Shown here: piece after piece, positions 49,989 through 62,070 of the stretch
Layout of the letters: each line of letters begins with the position of its first letter
Numbering within the stretch: position 1 is the stretch's first letter
Origin: Brasenia schreberi
Lineage: Eukaryota; Streptophyta; Magnoliopsida; Nymphaeales; Cabombaceae
Length of the DNA: 64,000 bases
Direction of reading: 5' to 3'
Assembly (NCBI GenBank): GCA_036023115.1
Contig: JAYKKT010000080.1
Location: forward strand, 7,205,501 to 7,269,500
Notes under the pieces: model-generated
What the model saw: only the letters and a program-made list of their open reading frames with translations
The model's database searches: none
What the model was told of the DNA's origin: nothing
Program-made: the position numbers and the translations under genes

Positions 49989-51070
49989 ATGCACAACCAA
50001 CCAGTTGTCTCTGTGGTAAAACCACAAAAAGGAGAGATTGCTTTCTTTACTGTTTGTATTACTAATCATTTATTAGTTATCATTGGTGACTTACCAAAGA
50101 GAAGAACCCGAAGAAAATTCTGTTACTCTCTGTCTCTGTCTCTCCCTCTCTGAGCTGCGGAACAGATCATCACGTTTTCTTTGAACTAGCTAGAGATCAG
50201 CAGAGCATAATCCAGCAGCTTGAATGATACCATGCAAAAGGTGAATCTCAAATGATTAGATATATAAGGCTGGATTCACCGAGAGTGTCATTTAAAACAG
50301 TTTTTGCTGTCAACAGAAGTATCGTTAAAGTAATAAACCAGATTGGTCTAGTTTTTTGGTGCTGGTAAAGCCCAAATATCACTCATTCTCGTATTGACCT
50401 AGCCCTAAACTAGTCGTCAGGTTATCAGAAAAGTATTTGCTTGCCCAAGGAGAATGAGAAGGCTATCCTGCATGCTACATCTCTCGACGCTTTGATTCTG
50501 ATAAAAGAGATGCCAGTTCATTTTAACCATGCACTTGGGCTTTGAAACTGTCGACCTCTCTTCTGCAATTTGAGAGGTTAAATGCGATGTGCATTAGTGC
50601 ATGTTGTACGTGTAGTTTAAGTAAACAACAAAGGGTCTAGGGTAAAAGATAAAAAAGGTTGTGAAAGTGGAAGAAGACAATATGGTGAGGAATGCAACAA
50701 AGATGAGTGAAAAGATAGTAATTTCTTTCGTGTTTAACAATATCAGGCTCATCAAGTGAGAGAAATAAATGCGATAAAGTGGGTCGCATTCACCAAACAC
50801 CCACCATTGCTGTATTCACTTTGCTTGTGGATCAATAGTCCTGCCTGCCGTCTTCGCATATTAAACAGGTCACTGTGCTCTTTATAGTGTCGGTAAAAAG
50901 GTTAATTTGGACTTGGTTATGCAGGAAAGGATCAAACTATTTTTGTTTCACTGTGGTCTTGTTGAGGTTCTTCCAGTAACTTGACAGGGATCAGCCCTTT
51001 AGAAATCCAGCTGTGTAGGAGAGTAGAATCATACTCATTTTTTTCCAATGAAACTTAAGATGATCGCATA
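49989..51070. other. 3' flank of the LRX-like gene, no further gene
   Basis: The first 150 bp are a likely 3' UTR. No other feature with support. Confidence 0.5.
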
Positions 51071-51071
51071 T

Positions 51072-51292
51072 TATATATATAGAGAGAGAGAGGTGTTAGA
51101 TACTCTCGATCACCATTATTTGTACAATCAATGAGATGGTAATGATCAAGAAATTCATCATGGGCCGCCATGTGCTTTAAATGACATCGATTTTTTGTCA
51201 TTATTGTGCGATAACACAAATCTTCCAGTAGAGTAGCATGAAAAGATATCTAACAACCCTCAATTTATATATATATATATATAAAGCACTCA
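51072..51292. repeat. MITE-like unit bracketed by TA/GA microsatellites
   Basis: Left array TATATATATAGAGAGAGAGA (51075-51094), right array (TA)n at 51269-51284. Inner ends GGTGTTAGATACTCTC and GATATCTAACAACCCTC pair as imperfect inverted repeats. Confidence 0.55.
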
Positions 51293-51546
51293 AAAACAGC
51301 CAATGAGAATTAGAGCTCCAAGAGTTGCACCTTTTACGGATCTAGGTTCTATGTTCATCACAGTTTTTCATCAAGGTGTCTATGAAACACAAGCAGGCTT
51401 TTGAAGATACCTTGAAATAGGTCAAAGTCCTACACAATACCTCGCTCAAGGCCTTAGTCGTTCTTGAATCTCTTATACTCACTCAAACAATCATCACCTT
51501 TACAAATCAGCATTAACATAAACCTATCCTCCCATATAATCATGCT

Positions 51547-51744
51547 TTGTATACAAGAGTGAACGTCAATAACATTCATGTTTTCCGGTGTCTAGTAGAT
51601 AGAGGCAAAGGGCTCAACATCTTACGACTCAGAGTTGTGTACCGGCTTGAGCTCACTAAGGACCATTTCAAACCTTCGGTCACACAATTCGTAGGATATG
51701 AAGTCATATTTAATCCCTCGTCGGGATTGTTTTCCTCACCATAG
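51547..51744 (+). pseudogene. Fragment of a gypsy aspartic protease
   Basis: Reads FRCLVDRGKGLNILRLRVVY and LTKDHFKPSVTQFVGYE, which aligns with the retroviral-type protease of Tat-like elements. The active-site D-S/T-G reads DRG here and is thus damaged. No other retroelement domain lies next to it. Confidence 0.6.
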
Positions 51745-52190
51745 AGATGAGTCCTATCGATCGTTGGATTTGGGTTCCACCTGCAACCTGCTTATTAGCC
51801 TCATCGACGCTTCCATGATTTACACCGGCCCTTATTTACTGTGATAATCATAATGAAAGTGAAACGATTGGGGAAAACTGCATGAATTTCCTTTCCTTAC
51901 CATTAAAGGTTGATGTGGGTAAGAGAGGATTACAAAGGCATGGGTTGTTGAACGAAGGAGTTCTTCTCTTTCAGCTCAAAGTAAGATGTACGCTGACAGA
52001 AAAGTGGGGAATGAAATATGTTGCTGTGATAGTAGAAGCCCTTAGCTCCATGTCATTTTTCTGGCCCGTACTCATCCCATTAACCGCGGGGATGATTGCG
52101 GAGTTGTCTACGTACCACAATTTCAACCCAAAAGCATCTTTAAAGGTCGGTATCTTTTGATCCAAATAGAATAGTTAAAAATTTAGTATC
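51745..52190. other. No recognised feature
   Basis: A plus-strand frame of 92 codons at 51882-52160 has a hydrophobic middle but no family I know. The frame on the opposite strand is equally long, so I do not call a gene. Confidence 0.3.
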
Positions 52191-52195
52191 TTGTA

Positions 52196-52458
52196 ATATA
52201 TATATAGAGAGAGAGAGAGAGAGAATTGTCCATGCATATACCTATATTCATGTTAAATCTATTTTATTATCTTTATGAGTTGATTGACATGATCAATGAC
52301 GAGATTTAAATAAAGAAAGTAAAAAGTACTAATATGGTGCATTTGGTATGACTCAACGGTTTATCTCAAAGATTGAAAGGTTAAAATGATAATATGGATT
52401 TGAATATGGATGGATGTGCCTATTTACAATTTTTCTTGTGTGTGTCTATATGTGTGTC
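52196..52458. repeat. MITE-like unit bracketed by TA/GA and GT microsatellites
   Basis: Left array 52196-52224, right array (GT)n 52436-52458. Inner ends GAATTGTCCATGCATATACC and GGATGGATGTGCCTATTTAC form imperfect inverted repeats and resemble the ends of 63185-63410. Confidence 0.55.
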
Positions 52459-52865
52459 AACTATACAGTCAAAACAATACGGAAAATCTCCAACTTGTAT
52501 CAGGTCAATCCGGGTAATACCTGCCTCTTTTGGATCGGGTTGGGTCGGGCCCCTATAGGTCAGACCAACATTACAAATATGGATTAAAAAGATAGTCCAG
52601 TATAAACAAAGTGGTACAACTATCAAATTAAAATTAACTGATTGCTCTACAAGCTTTCTGTGGAAGATAATTTAAGTGATCGCCAAGCAAAGATTCAGTC
52701 TTCTGCTAATGTTTGAAATATTTTCCTTAAATAAAAAATACGAATCTTAGACGGCTGAGATTGATTGGACAAAGGACAACATCATCGGGTAAGAGGACCA
52801 TATCCTTTCCTTCACCACTGCCCTTCTCCCCATGCAAATCTGGCCAGCAAAATCAAATTTAAGAT

Positions 52866-52990
52866 AAATAAAATTTTTTGGTTGCAAGAGGAGGCCGAAG
52901 CCTAAGATACACATACATGCATGCATCCTCTACGAATTGAACTCCCCACCACCAACAAAGGCGCTAGAGCAACCTGCCATTAAGTTAACG
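52866..52990 (-). repeat. SINE-like copy
   Basis: On the minus strand: GAGCGTTAACTTAATGGCAG, then box B GTTCAATTC, GGATGCATGCATG, TAGGCTTCGGCCTCC and TTGCAACCAAAAAA. The same block order as 7905-8030 on the plus strand. Confidence 0.6.
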
Positions 52991-52999
52991 CTCTAAATG

Positions 53000-53906
53000 C
53001 TTTTATGATAAATATTTTATAAAACAGTACCTTGGGAGGTATAATACTGCATGCCCTTGACAACTCCACATGCATGTGTGCCATTGATTATGCATAGCAT
53101 GTATTTCAAATGGATGCATTTAATAGGAATCCAAAGTCCATGCTATTTGCAGCCAACCCCCTTTCAAAAGCATTGATGAGGTATTATTTAGACCCATGAG
53201 GCACTGTCAAAGGGATCCTCTTCTCACTGTCTCACCAAATTGATGAGATAACATCACATTGCTCCGTTGTGCAAGGGGAGTTGAACTGTATCCAGCTAGA
53301 GAAGGCTGGTTTCGGCCTGGCAGAGCCGGTTGAATCACACTGGAATAATCCCCCCAATCCCGGAACAAGGGGAACCAAGGATCCCCATGATTCAGTTCTT
53401 GTTCGATCTATTTGAGAGCTAAACTGGAACGGAAACCGACAGTTTGAAACCGACTGTTGCAAGTCTTTTTCTTATGGTTTTAAAATCCATCAAACCTGAA
53501 CCGGACCAGAATTGGACCCTGACCTAGAAAGTGCTCGGCACCACTCTCATTCTAGGTTTTAATGGAGCTGGAACCGGCTAGGTTTAGATATAGCTAGTTA
53601 ATTCAACTTGATGTGGATGTTTTTTGCTAATCTCAAACAAAAATAAAAAACTGAGATGGAAAATACCATTTTCCCTTGGAATTGGTTCGGGACCGCGTGT
53701 TCCATTTTACCAAGAACTGGCCATTCTATACATCGCGTCTGAACATGGAAAAGAGAAGCAGTTGGTATGAGCCAATTTTGGAAGCACAACTACCCAGCAT
53801 AAAGAAAAGAGATGCTTCAAGAGGGAGAGAAGCTCCACAGAGAGAAAGAATAAACCTTATGTGAAGTATGTGAGGAAAGAGAAGGAACAAATGGAAGGGA
53901 AAAACC
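53000..53906. other. Intergenic DNA with GAACCGG-type repeat
   Basis: 53270-53590 is dense in GAACC/GGTTC words (GGAACGGAAACCGACAG, TGAACCGGACC). No protein domain. Confidence 0.4.
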
Positions 53907-53914
53907 CTTTTATA

Positions 53915-54056
53915 CAATTACGGACCTATTTTAGGGTGAGCACCCGAAATCTTAAATTTTTTTGGGTTCACCATTGTATATAGAAAAATACAAATGATTT
54001 ATGAACATGAAATACAAGTACACCTCACTCCAAAAGAATTTCGAGGTCCGCCATTG
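53915..54056. mobile_element. hAT-like MITE, 142 bp
   Basis: Ends CAATTACGGACCT and AGGTCCGCCATTG pair as inverted repeats with two mismatches. 8-mers CTTTTATA and CTTTTAGG flank it (6 of 8 match). It shares TTTAGGGTGAG and GAAATACAAGTACACCT with the MITE at 42706-42801, so both are one family. Confidence 0.75.
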
Positions 54057-55901
54057 CTTTTAGGAACAATAGCTTCACTATTTAATTGAAGAATGATATC
54101 AATTTGATACAACTTAATTTATTGTATGACATACCAAAGTTCTCAAGTTAATAGTATTCATCAAATATAGGAACCAAAATATATAAATCATTCTCATTAC
54201 TAGGAATAGCGAGCGGCCTGGTTGAAGAACGTAAGACGAGCAATGTTCCAATTCACTAAATCATTCATCTTTCATCATTATCCAACTAACATTGTGTGCC
54301 TTACATTAATGTTCTTCTTGATTTCTTTAGATCAAGAGACAATGTATTTATTCGTGTGCCTTATGCATGAACTCTAGTCCCACTTGTAGTTTTTGCCCTT
54401 GTACATGCATTAGTTGCCCTCACTCACCCAACACAAGTAATGAAAAATATGATGGCCCCTCAACAGCATATAAAAGCTCAAGTTTTCTAGGGTTTTATTT
54501 TTTGGCTCAACATGGGTAGAGAGTATTAAATTGGATCCATGTGATGGAGCGTGTGGCATCATGGGATCAATGCTCTTAATTTGGCCGGTAGATCTTGATT
54601 AACAATTATTGTCTGAGTCTAGAACAAATGATGATAATAACGATTCATAAGGGAATGAGGATGAGCAACCTATTGAAAACCATGTATCATCGTGAGACTA
54701 TCACACCTAAGATGACGTAGATGATGAAGTACAACAAGATAATGTTGCAATCTGCTCAGAGTATTCAACCTCCCCACTCAACAATGGCATTGGTGATTGA
54801 ACCAACTCGGTACTCAACTTCGAAACCAGGGAATTTCCTTAGTGTGAGGAAAGACTTGGTAGATCTTACCTTCCCAACTTCAAAACCGACCCTACGGCCT
54901 ATCAGGCTGACTCGCGACCTATTTCTTGAGTTACCAATAGCAGCATATAGTAATTCAAAATTGACCAACACACACTTTTGGTCGATTAAAAAGAAGAAGA
55001 GAAAAAAGAGATACAAATACCTCAGTTTCTAATGATAAACTTATTCCGATTTTTTGCGAGTAATAATAATATAACCTTTATCTTCGATACAAATGTCTTG
55101 GTTAAGGGTTATAAGAACCATGTATTAATGCTAAAAATTGCAAAGGGATCCGAGGAGTCATTTCTAGGAGTAAGTTGTGTTCCTTGGACATATGAGTCAT
55201 TGTGATCTTTTACACCAAGCAAAACGAAACCAAGATATATACAATTGTAGCAAGTGCTGTTACAATTGCTCTAGAGAAAAGTCCGAACTAGAAACCCTCA
55301 AAAGAAGGCTGAGGAAATCTGGATGCGATGATTATGCTGATCAAGAACACTTGAAGTGTGTTCTTTTCAGAAATTCGCTAGGAAGTTTGGGCCAAACTGC
55401 ACTTGTTTTCAAAATTATTATGTTTACCACCTAAAGTTCGTCTTGCTAATGATCCCTAGCTTTTGCCGGTGTCAGAAAAGCTTTATTTGACAGGCCTTTG
55501 ATTGACTCTATTGAAAAGAAAAGACATACATGGTTCAACACATTATTTTCTCGCAAAACTGCTGCCATTTGTTGCTTGCATATCCCAAAACTTAGGCGTC
55601 TATGGGAAGGGTTTGGCAGTTCTGGTGGCCAAAGGTAAATTTGGCAAAATATGAGAGGTCAATTATAAATTCCACTCCGTAAAAGATTGGATACACTAAC
55701 AATAGGATTTGAGTTTCAAATGTAACAGATAAACAAATGAAAAGTATGGGTAATAAAAGAAGACACAGTAAAGAAAGGAGACTCCATCCTTATTTAAGCA
55801 GAAACCAAACGATGCTTGATGATGCTTTTTATCAGCACAATACAATGATTAACACTCATTTTTCAGGGAGCAATAAGGCAAGTACTTATACAAAAGAATC
55901 A
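54057..55901. other. Intergenic DNA, no recognised gene
   Basis: Open frames 54721-55032 and 55177-55434 (plus) have no domain. The second has a Cys pair pattern (CSKCCYNC) but no family I can name. It may hold remnants of an unrecognised transposon. Confidence 0.35.
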
Positions 55902-58900
55902 TCAACTTATGTAGTACATAGGGTTTGGGAGCTTGAATGATCTTGCAGCGTGGGCGAACCCCAGCAGATCGCTCCATTGATCCCCTGAGTTCCCGTGGAT
56001 CCGATATCCTGCCTTTTCAATCTCTGCTCTCTTCTCAGACTTATAACGTATAGCAGGTTTTCCTTGATCCTCCTGGCCTCTGGAGAAGCAATTTCATCAT
56101 CAGGTTTACCAATTTGAAATTAACATAATAAGCTAGTTTAGCGAACAAAAAAAGCTGGATATTTATTTTTATTTCTCCAATGATAGAAAAAATGGGGTTT
56201 GTGCATATGTACAGGGATATCAAAAGATTGGTCGAACATGGTTCTGATAAACAAGGTCCAATTCAATTTTTTGGATGCCAGTAGCAGATCAGGATATGGT
56301 CCTACTGAGTCTAAAATGAGAAGAGCCATACCCATTGCTCATATGCACTATCTAAGAATTCATGTTTCGTCTAAGTTTTGGACAACTTCTATAAAACATG
56401 CCCATCTACAAATATCAGTTGGATCTTGTTGACATGGACTAGAGAACAAAATAGATCCATTCTATGTTACCAAACCCTGATTTAATGAGTCTGGCATGGG
56501 TTGGGTTTGGGTCTTACCGGACCCTTCACACCTTAGCTTGCATACATTTGTTATATTCATGTGTTAAATTTCTTTAAAATATGGAATGCGCTTCTTTATG
56601 AATCGTGCTAATGAGGTTTCATCTTAAAAGTCATACATAGTAAGATAAATACTGAGGATCAGCACCTTCACACCTTAATTTGCATATATTTGTTAGATTT
56701 ATGTGTTAAATTTCTTTAAAATATGACGTGATCTTTATGAATCATGCTATTGAGTTTACATCTTAAGAGTCATATATGGTAAGTTAAGTACCTGAGTATC
56801 AGCTTCTTCCAAGAGTTATATCCAGCATATAAGAGGTTGGCCTCTGTACGATTTCTTTGGTGCTCACTGCGTCCTGTTAACAGGAACAGCTGAAATCCCA
56901 AACTTTGAAGTTCCTTGTAAAGCTTTAGGCTCTCCGGCAATGCGGGAGCCATAGCTCCATCTACCCACTCGTCAAACGTCGTCTCGTTGAATGACATAGA
57001 TCTTGATTTAGCAAAGACATGAACGTTAAATTAATTCCATATTAGAAGTTTGAAACAATTAGCACTTAAAAAGGGACTTAACAGAGCCATACAAGCATGT
57101 CTGTGGAGTTGAATATCAGTGATGAGCTTTAATACTGTATCAACTTGATTAATTCAGACAATTTGTGATTTCTAGTCATAAGGGCTTCATTTTCTCGAGA
57201 TAATATCAACTTAGAAAAGTGTAAGCCATGACCGAGTTTACAATGGCCTACTTGGAGGCAGCTTGGGGCATAGAATATTTTTCGGGTTCTTCATCATCCT
57301 ACAGAACAAACTATCACAACCATAAATCTGCCACTCTTCTTCCATCCATGCTTCTCTAGCCAATATAGGCTTTGCTTTGCATCTGCTGCAGAATACAGGT
57401 TGTCTTAGGTTAGGACCTGCATTTCATCCAAATCAGGATTGAACCATTCACCTCTTTAAGCCACCCTTAACCAAGGCTTTTCAAAGACAAGTTGGGCACC
57501 AAGTTCTAACTTTTTCTTTTCAGTACACTGTAGATGCAGAAGCCAGATGCATACCCCTGGTATCGAGCTCATGACTTTCAACTTATGAGTCGACCCCCTA
57601 GCCAGGCACTAAGTTCATGACTTTGATAGATCATGATAAACGAAAAGATACTGATTCTCATAAGCAATTGTTTGACGAGAATCCATGTCTGCTATTATCA
57701 AACGCAATACTCTCAAACCATTTTCTGAATCAAATTGATTTTTCAGAATGATTATGAAGAACAACCCAAATCAAATCTAATTGTTTTCAGTTAAAAAAAA
57801 TGTAAAATAAAAGAATTGAACTATTTTAAATTCTGAAAGATAATGATTCTTTAATCCGACAGAAATATAGGTTGGAGATCGACCCAGAAATTCGATTGAG
57901 GAGATTCGATTCAATTTGTCAACGATGACTAACACGGCATCATGCTCATCGGATTAAGAATATTCCAGGAATTCTCATCATAATTGTTTCTTCTTATTAA
58001 AGGTCGGTTATGGAGCACCTCACCTGCCTCAACAGAGTCAACCACATGCTAATGCACGATGTCCACTTTGGGTGCTTAATTTAAAATGGTTCAACGTCTG
58101 AAAGTGGAATACGATATTGTGCAGAGCCAATACTTCTTTGATGAAGTTAACACAACACGAGAAGCCGACTATCTTTGATGAAAGTAAACACAAGACACGA
58201 TGCGTGTTGTTTTGGGTTAACCCAGCTGTACTTATGAATAGTTAATTATAAATTAAAACAAATTAAGATTGATAACGCGTTAACTGCTGTTTTTATGCTC
58301 AGCATTGCGAGTAAAACCATCAAAGACACTGGCTTTTGATGACTTGCAAGTTCATCTTCTTCGAACATTCTACCCGGGGTGTATCGGGTTCGGTTATGGT
58401 TCCTCCTTCCATGAATAGGCTCGAAAGGAAACTAGTGGTTCAGAATGCCGCTAGTTGAGTCCCCTTTATATATGGTTCTTTTCAATTTATTCAAAAGAAC
58501 TTCCATTTTTTTCTGGTATAATTCGGGGTTTTGTTCCAAAAACAACTGAACCAAAATCAGAAGTTGTGAACCGTAACTGCAACCGTGCTGAATCTAGTTC
58601 ATTTTCGAGTGAACCCGAACCGACACCTGGAACCAGATGTGTCCATCCCCAACATAGTTAAACGTGTACCCTCGTAGTTGGGTCTGGATCCAACCAGATA
58701 TGTGCCCCCTCATACTATGCTTACTCATTGTGCCGTACACGATGGTGATACGTTAACGTTATTTTACGTCAATATATCGGTAACTTCTCGGTAAACTGGA
58801 ATCTCAGTTGCCGACATGGAATGGAAGGGATGAGGCCGGTTGAGGGGTACTTTTGTCTATTTACTCTAGACAGAGTGGCGATTACGTGAACAAACTGTCG

Positions 58901-59723
58901 ATAAAACGTCCACGAAATATTATCCAACACCGTGTAACGTGTCAGATGAGATTTTATCCAGAAGCTAATCCTACGGTCACGATTATCCCGTGGCCGTGAA
59001 GAATCAACTCCTTGTCGTTCATCCACGAGATGAACGGCAGGCGAAAGCCAATTTTCTATCAACACGCGCGTTAGCATGGCATCACGAACAACAGTATCAG
59101 TCTAAGGGCATTCCTATAATTTCTGTCACACCCAGGAAATCGTTTCTGCCGTTTGCTAAGAGTTTGAACGGCACTTCATGGCAATGCACTAACGGTAGAA
59201 ATCCACGGAAATTTTATTACCGTATTCCTCAGGATGGCATTTTTCTCACGCAAGCAAACATAGGAAAACCGAGTCGTGGAAATGGTTTCCATGGTTCGTC
59301 CAGGGTATTTTCGTCATTTAGTAACCGATAGAGAGAGAGAGAGAGATACCCGAAGCCGTTAGCGGCGTAGTAAGGGAGGTTGGAAAGCAGCGTCTCGTCG
59401 ATATCGAAGACCCAAGCGTCCTTCCCGTCGCCAGCCAACTTGACGTTCCTAGCGAACTTGGACGACTCGCTTGTCGCCATGGCCGAGTCGGATCGGTATG
59501 GTCCCCCGGTCATGTACAGCTGGACGTACTCGACACACCGGAAGGGAATTGTCGCCCAGTACCCGACGTCGTTCGTCTCAACGGCGAAATGCCAGCTGCG
59601 GCAAAAACTACCCTCGCTGAAGTCCTTTCGACCATCGGCCTCAACCACCTGCCGGATCGTCGCGCCGGAGCTTCCTCCGGCGGCGATAAGGAGGAAAAAG
59701 AAAAGAAGGGGCAGAGGGGCCAT
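55902..59723 (-). CDS. Secreted HAD-superfamily acid phosphatase (class B, VSP-like), complete
   Basis: Three GT-AG exons (59350-59723, 56792-57001, 55902-56079) give 253 residues, the usual length. A signal peptide (1-21, LPLLFFFLLIAAGG) directs it to the secretory path. HAD motif I is FDIDET (D107 nucleophile, D109), motif II FLLTGR (T167), a Lys in GKPAIRYKSEKR serves as motif III, and motif IV is GDQWSD (D228, D232). The family hydrolyses phosphomonoesters at acid pH in the vacuole or apoplast; soybean VSPs are storage relatives in which the nucleophile can be lost, but here it is kept, so an active enzyme is expected. It ends with the family signature LPNPMYYIS. Intron 1 is 2.35 kb, intron 2 is 0.71 kb. 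No lesions seen. Confidence 0.95.
57002..59349. other. First intron of the acid phosphatase gene (2.35 kb)
   Basis: Holds a GAACC/GGTTC-rich degenerate repeat (58370-58640) and no recognised domain. Frames 58769-59077 (minus) and 58990-59331 (plus) overlap on opposite strands and look spurious. Confidence 0.6.
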
Positions 59724-59787
59724 GGACGGGAAACCCTAGGGGATCTTGGGGAGATGGGCGAGGAGAGCTCCTCCTCGGAGGGGGGGA

Positions 59788-59794
59788 TCTTATA
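59788..59794 (-). promoter_or_regulatory. TATA box of the acid phosphatase gene
   Basis: Minus strand reads TATAAGA in GGACAATTATAAGATCC, 65 bases upstream of the ATG at 59723, which implies a short 5' UTR of about 35 bases. Confidence 0.5.
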
Positions 59795-59809
59795 ATTGTC
59801 CTTTCCCAA

Positions 59810-60513
59810 TTATTTATTCCATCATTTTCTTGATTGGTTCGTTTCTGGCTCGTTTATTTGCAATCGAATGACGCAAATTTATATGCGTTTTTCCTGTTTG
59901 TTTTTATGCAGAGATTGGCAAAAAAGAAAAAAAGAAAACTGATTTGGACCCGGATTCAGGATACTAAAATTTTGGTGCGCTGGATCCTGCTAAGGGACAT
60001 AATTTTTGGGAAAATTTCTGGTTAAATGGCTGGCAATTAGACATGATCGGTTTCAAACTTGTTGGTAGTTTCAACCAGAATTGAACCGGGCTTGAAATAG
60101 GTGAAACTAGAATGGAAGACCATCTCCTTCGGTTTTAGTTATACTTTTCATGAAATCGAAACAGGTCTAAAATCAGAACGACGGTTTCAAACTGAAGATT
60201 TTGATATTTTTCTAAAAAAAAAATACTAAGTTTTAAATGCTTTCCTAACTTTTTCATGTTCCAAAACCATAACCAGAACTAATCTAAACCGATTTTATTA
60301 CGGTTTTAAGCTCTAAAGCTCTAAGAAAACTGAAACCAGTGATTTGATACAACCCTAAAACCGGCCATGTGATCTAACGAGAACACAAACTAAAACAAAA
60401 CAAAAAATGGAGCACCCATGTCAGTGAGAATGGGCTCCATACGGTGGGCCATTGAAGGCAATGGGTCAGCAATATGCCTCTTATTCAGCTAGAGTAGGTT
60501 CGCATCTAAGTCC
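59810..60513. other. Intergenic DNA, no gene
   Basis: 60040-60330 is rich in GGTTTCAAAC, AACCGGG and similar words, the same degenerate repeat class as 53270. No coding evidence. Confidence 0.4.
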
Positions 60514-60773
60514 GACCTTAGAGTGCCACTAAAACAGTTGCAATTGAAACTCAAAGAGTGTTGGCCTACGCCCGCGGCTCATGACTCCACCACTAGTTGG
60601 GTTTGAGTTCGAATCCTGGGTCGTGCATACCTGGCTTCAGCCACGATCTTAGAGTGCCACTAAAACAGCGAACAAATTGCACTCAGAATGGCAGCGCACC
60701 TGACAGGCCTCTCAACTCCACCAAACGTATGAGGGGAGTTCGAACCCTAGGGCATGCACACCTTGCTTCAGCC
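60514..60773 (+). repeat. Tandem dimer of a tRNA-derived SINE-like sequence
   Basis: Units 60514-60641 and 60645-60773 (period 131) both start GA(C/T)CTTAGAGTGCCACTAA and end ACCTTGCTTCAGCC or ACCTGGCTTCAGCC. Each has a good Pol III box B: GTTCGAATC and GTTCGAACC. A folded tRNA cloverleaf is not present. Confidence 0.7.
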
Positions 60774-61550
60774 TCCTCATTGAGCCTAGGTGGGGCATTG
60801 CTATCACCTGAACCAATCAAGATTCAATCGGGTTTTGAAGTCAGTCTGGGTCTGGAAGCTATCTTTCTAGTATGTATTCGATTATGAGGTATGGGTCTAT
60901 GAAACTGAAATTCTAATAACCTTAGGTTTCGTAATCAAATGCAGGCATCGATACACGTGTCCTGCATTTTACTTCTCTAGTGTGTATTCTATCATCAATA
61001 ACCATGAAAAAAGGGCCTTTTAAGCTTTTGAAACAATTTGCTATAAAATGATGATAGAAGACAAGTATTATGGACATGCATTTCTATTTAAAAATTGGTA
61101 TTGTCTTACACTTGATGGAAAGGAGTATACATATTCTTAGTTCTTGTGTGGTCTATCATGTGTTATATTAGTATGTATTATCATAAAAAGTGATAATACA
61201 ATTCAAATTGTAGCTACTAGAACCCGTTGGGTGAAAACGCAAGGCATGTAAGAGAACTCTAAATCTTGTTCTTAAGAAGATTGTGGATAAGGCTTCATAC
61301 AACGAGAGTGAATTCGCAAGAATCTGGATGTGTGTATCCAAGTTTCTTTCGAATCACATGTACGAGCACAGTATGCATCAAAATCACTAAGTTATCTCTA
61401 CTCATAAAAAAGCAAGGTAAAGTAAAAATTAAAAAAAAGAAGTAAGAATGTAGTTTGTGATTGAACATTTCTTACTCATTACAATTACTATTTGTAGGCT
61501 TGTGTTGAGGGAGTAGAGAATGAATCTTGTCTTTTTTGAGCACGACTCTC
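60774..61550. other. Intergenic DNA, no feature
   Basis: Nothing recognised. Confidence 0.3.
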
Positions 61551-61700
61551 AGTAACTTTTATTTTCTTCTTGTTGCTCTTTTTTTATTGCAATGTCAAGT
61601 GAGACGTGCCAACAGATCCATCACCAATAACTTTTAATTTCTTCTTGTTGCTCTTTTTTTATTGCAATGTCAAGTGAGACGTGCCAACACTCCCATCACT
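61551..61700. repeat. Two-copy 75-bp tandem repeat
   Basis: Units 61551-61625 and 61626-61700. Both contain TTCTTCTTGTTGCTC, a T7 tract, ATTGCAATGTCAAGTGAGAC and GTGCCAACA. Very few differences, so recent. Confidence 0.85.
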
Positions 61701-61934
61701 GATAGGGTATCGTTAGACTGCAAATTCTAGTTCAAATGAATCGTTACATTTTTGTAAGTTGATGGCAAAAACAGTATTACTGATAGGAGTACCAATGGTT
61801 TTGTCACGAAGGGACAAGTGATACAAGCAGTATACTGAATGCACAGACTGGCTAATTTCAGATGATCTTCAATGGCTATACAAGTTGGAAACTAGAACAT
61901 ATTACAATCCAACTCATTACTCGATGAACTTGGT

Positions 61935-62070
61935 CGGTGGCGGATCAAGAAACTCTTTTAGGGTGGGGTAAATAGCCCCTCGAATGGTTTAGGGTGGGGT
62001 AATGTACGTATCATAGCCTATTCAACTGGTTGTAGACTTTAAGTTGATTTTCAATATAGATCTGCCACTG
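61935..62070. mobile_element. hAT-like MITE with exact 8-bp duplication
   Basis: Ends CGGTGGCGGATC and GATCTGCCACTG are imperfect inverted repeats. The exact 8-mer AACTTGGT lies at 61927-61934 and 62071-62078. The body has two TTTAGGGTGGGGTAA blocks. Confidence 0.85.

Noticed and set aside
51882..52160. 92-codon plus-strand frame with a hydrophobic middle
   Set aside because: An equally open frame lies on the opposite strand, and I recognise no family or promoter.
58769..59331. Overlapping frames on both strands inside intron 1 of the acid phosphatase gene
   Set aside because: Spurious; the intron is fixed by the phase-matched splice sites at 59349 and 57002.
60600..60760. Possible tRNA genes from good box B sequences
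   Set aside because: No acceptor stem or anticodon arm can be formed, and the units are tandem and SINE-like.
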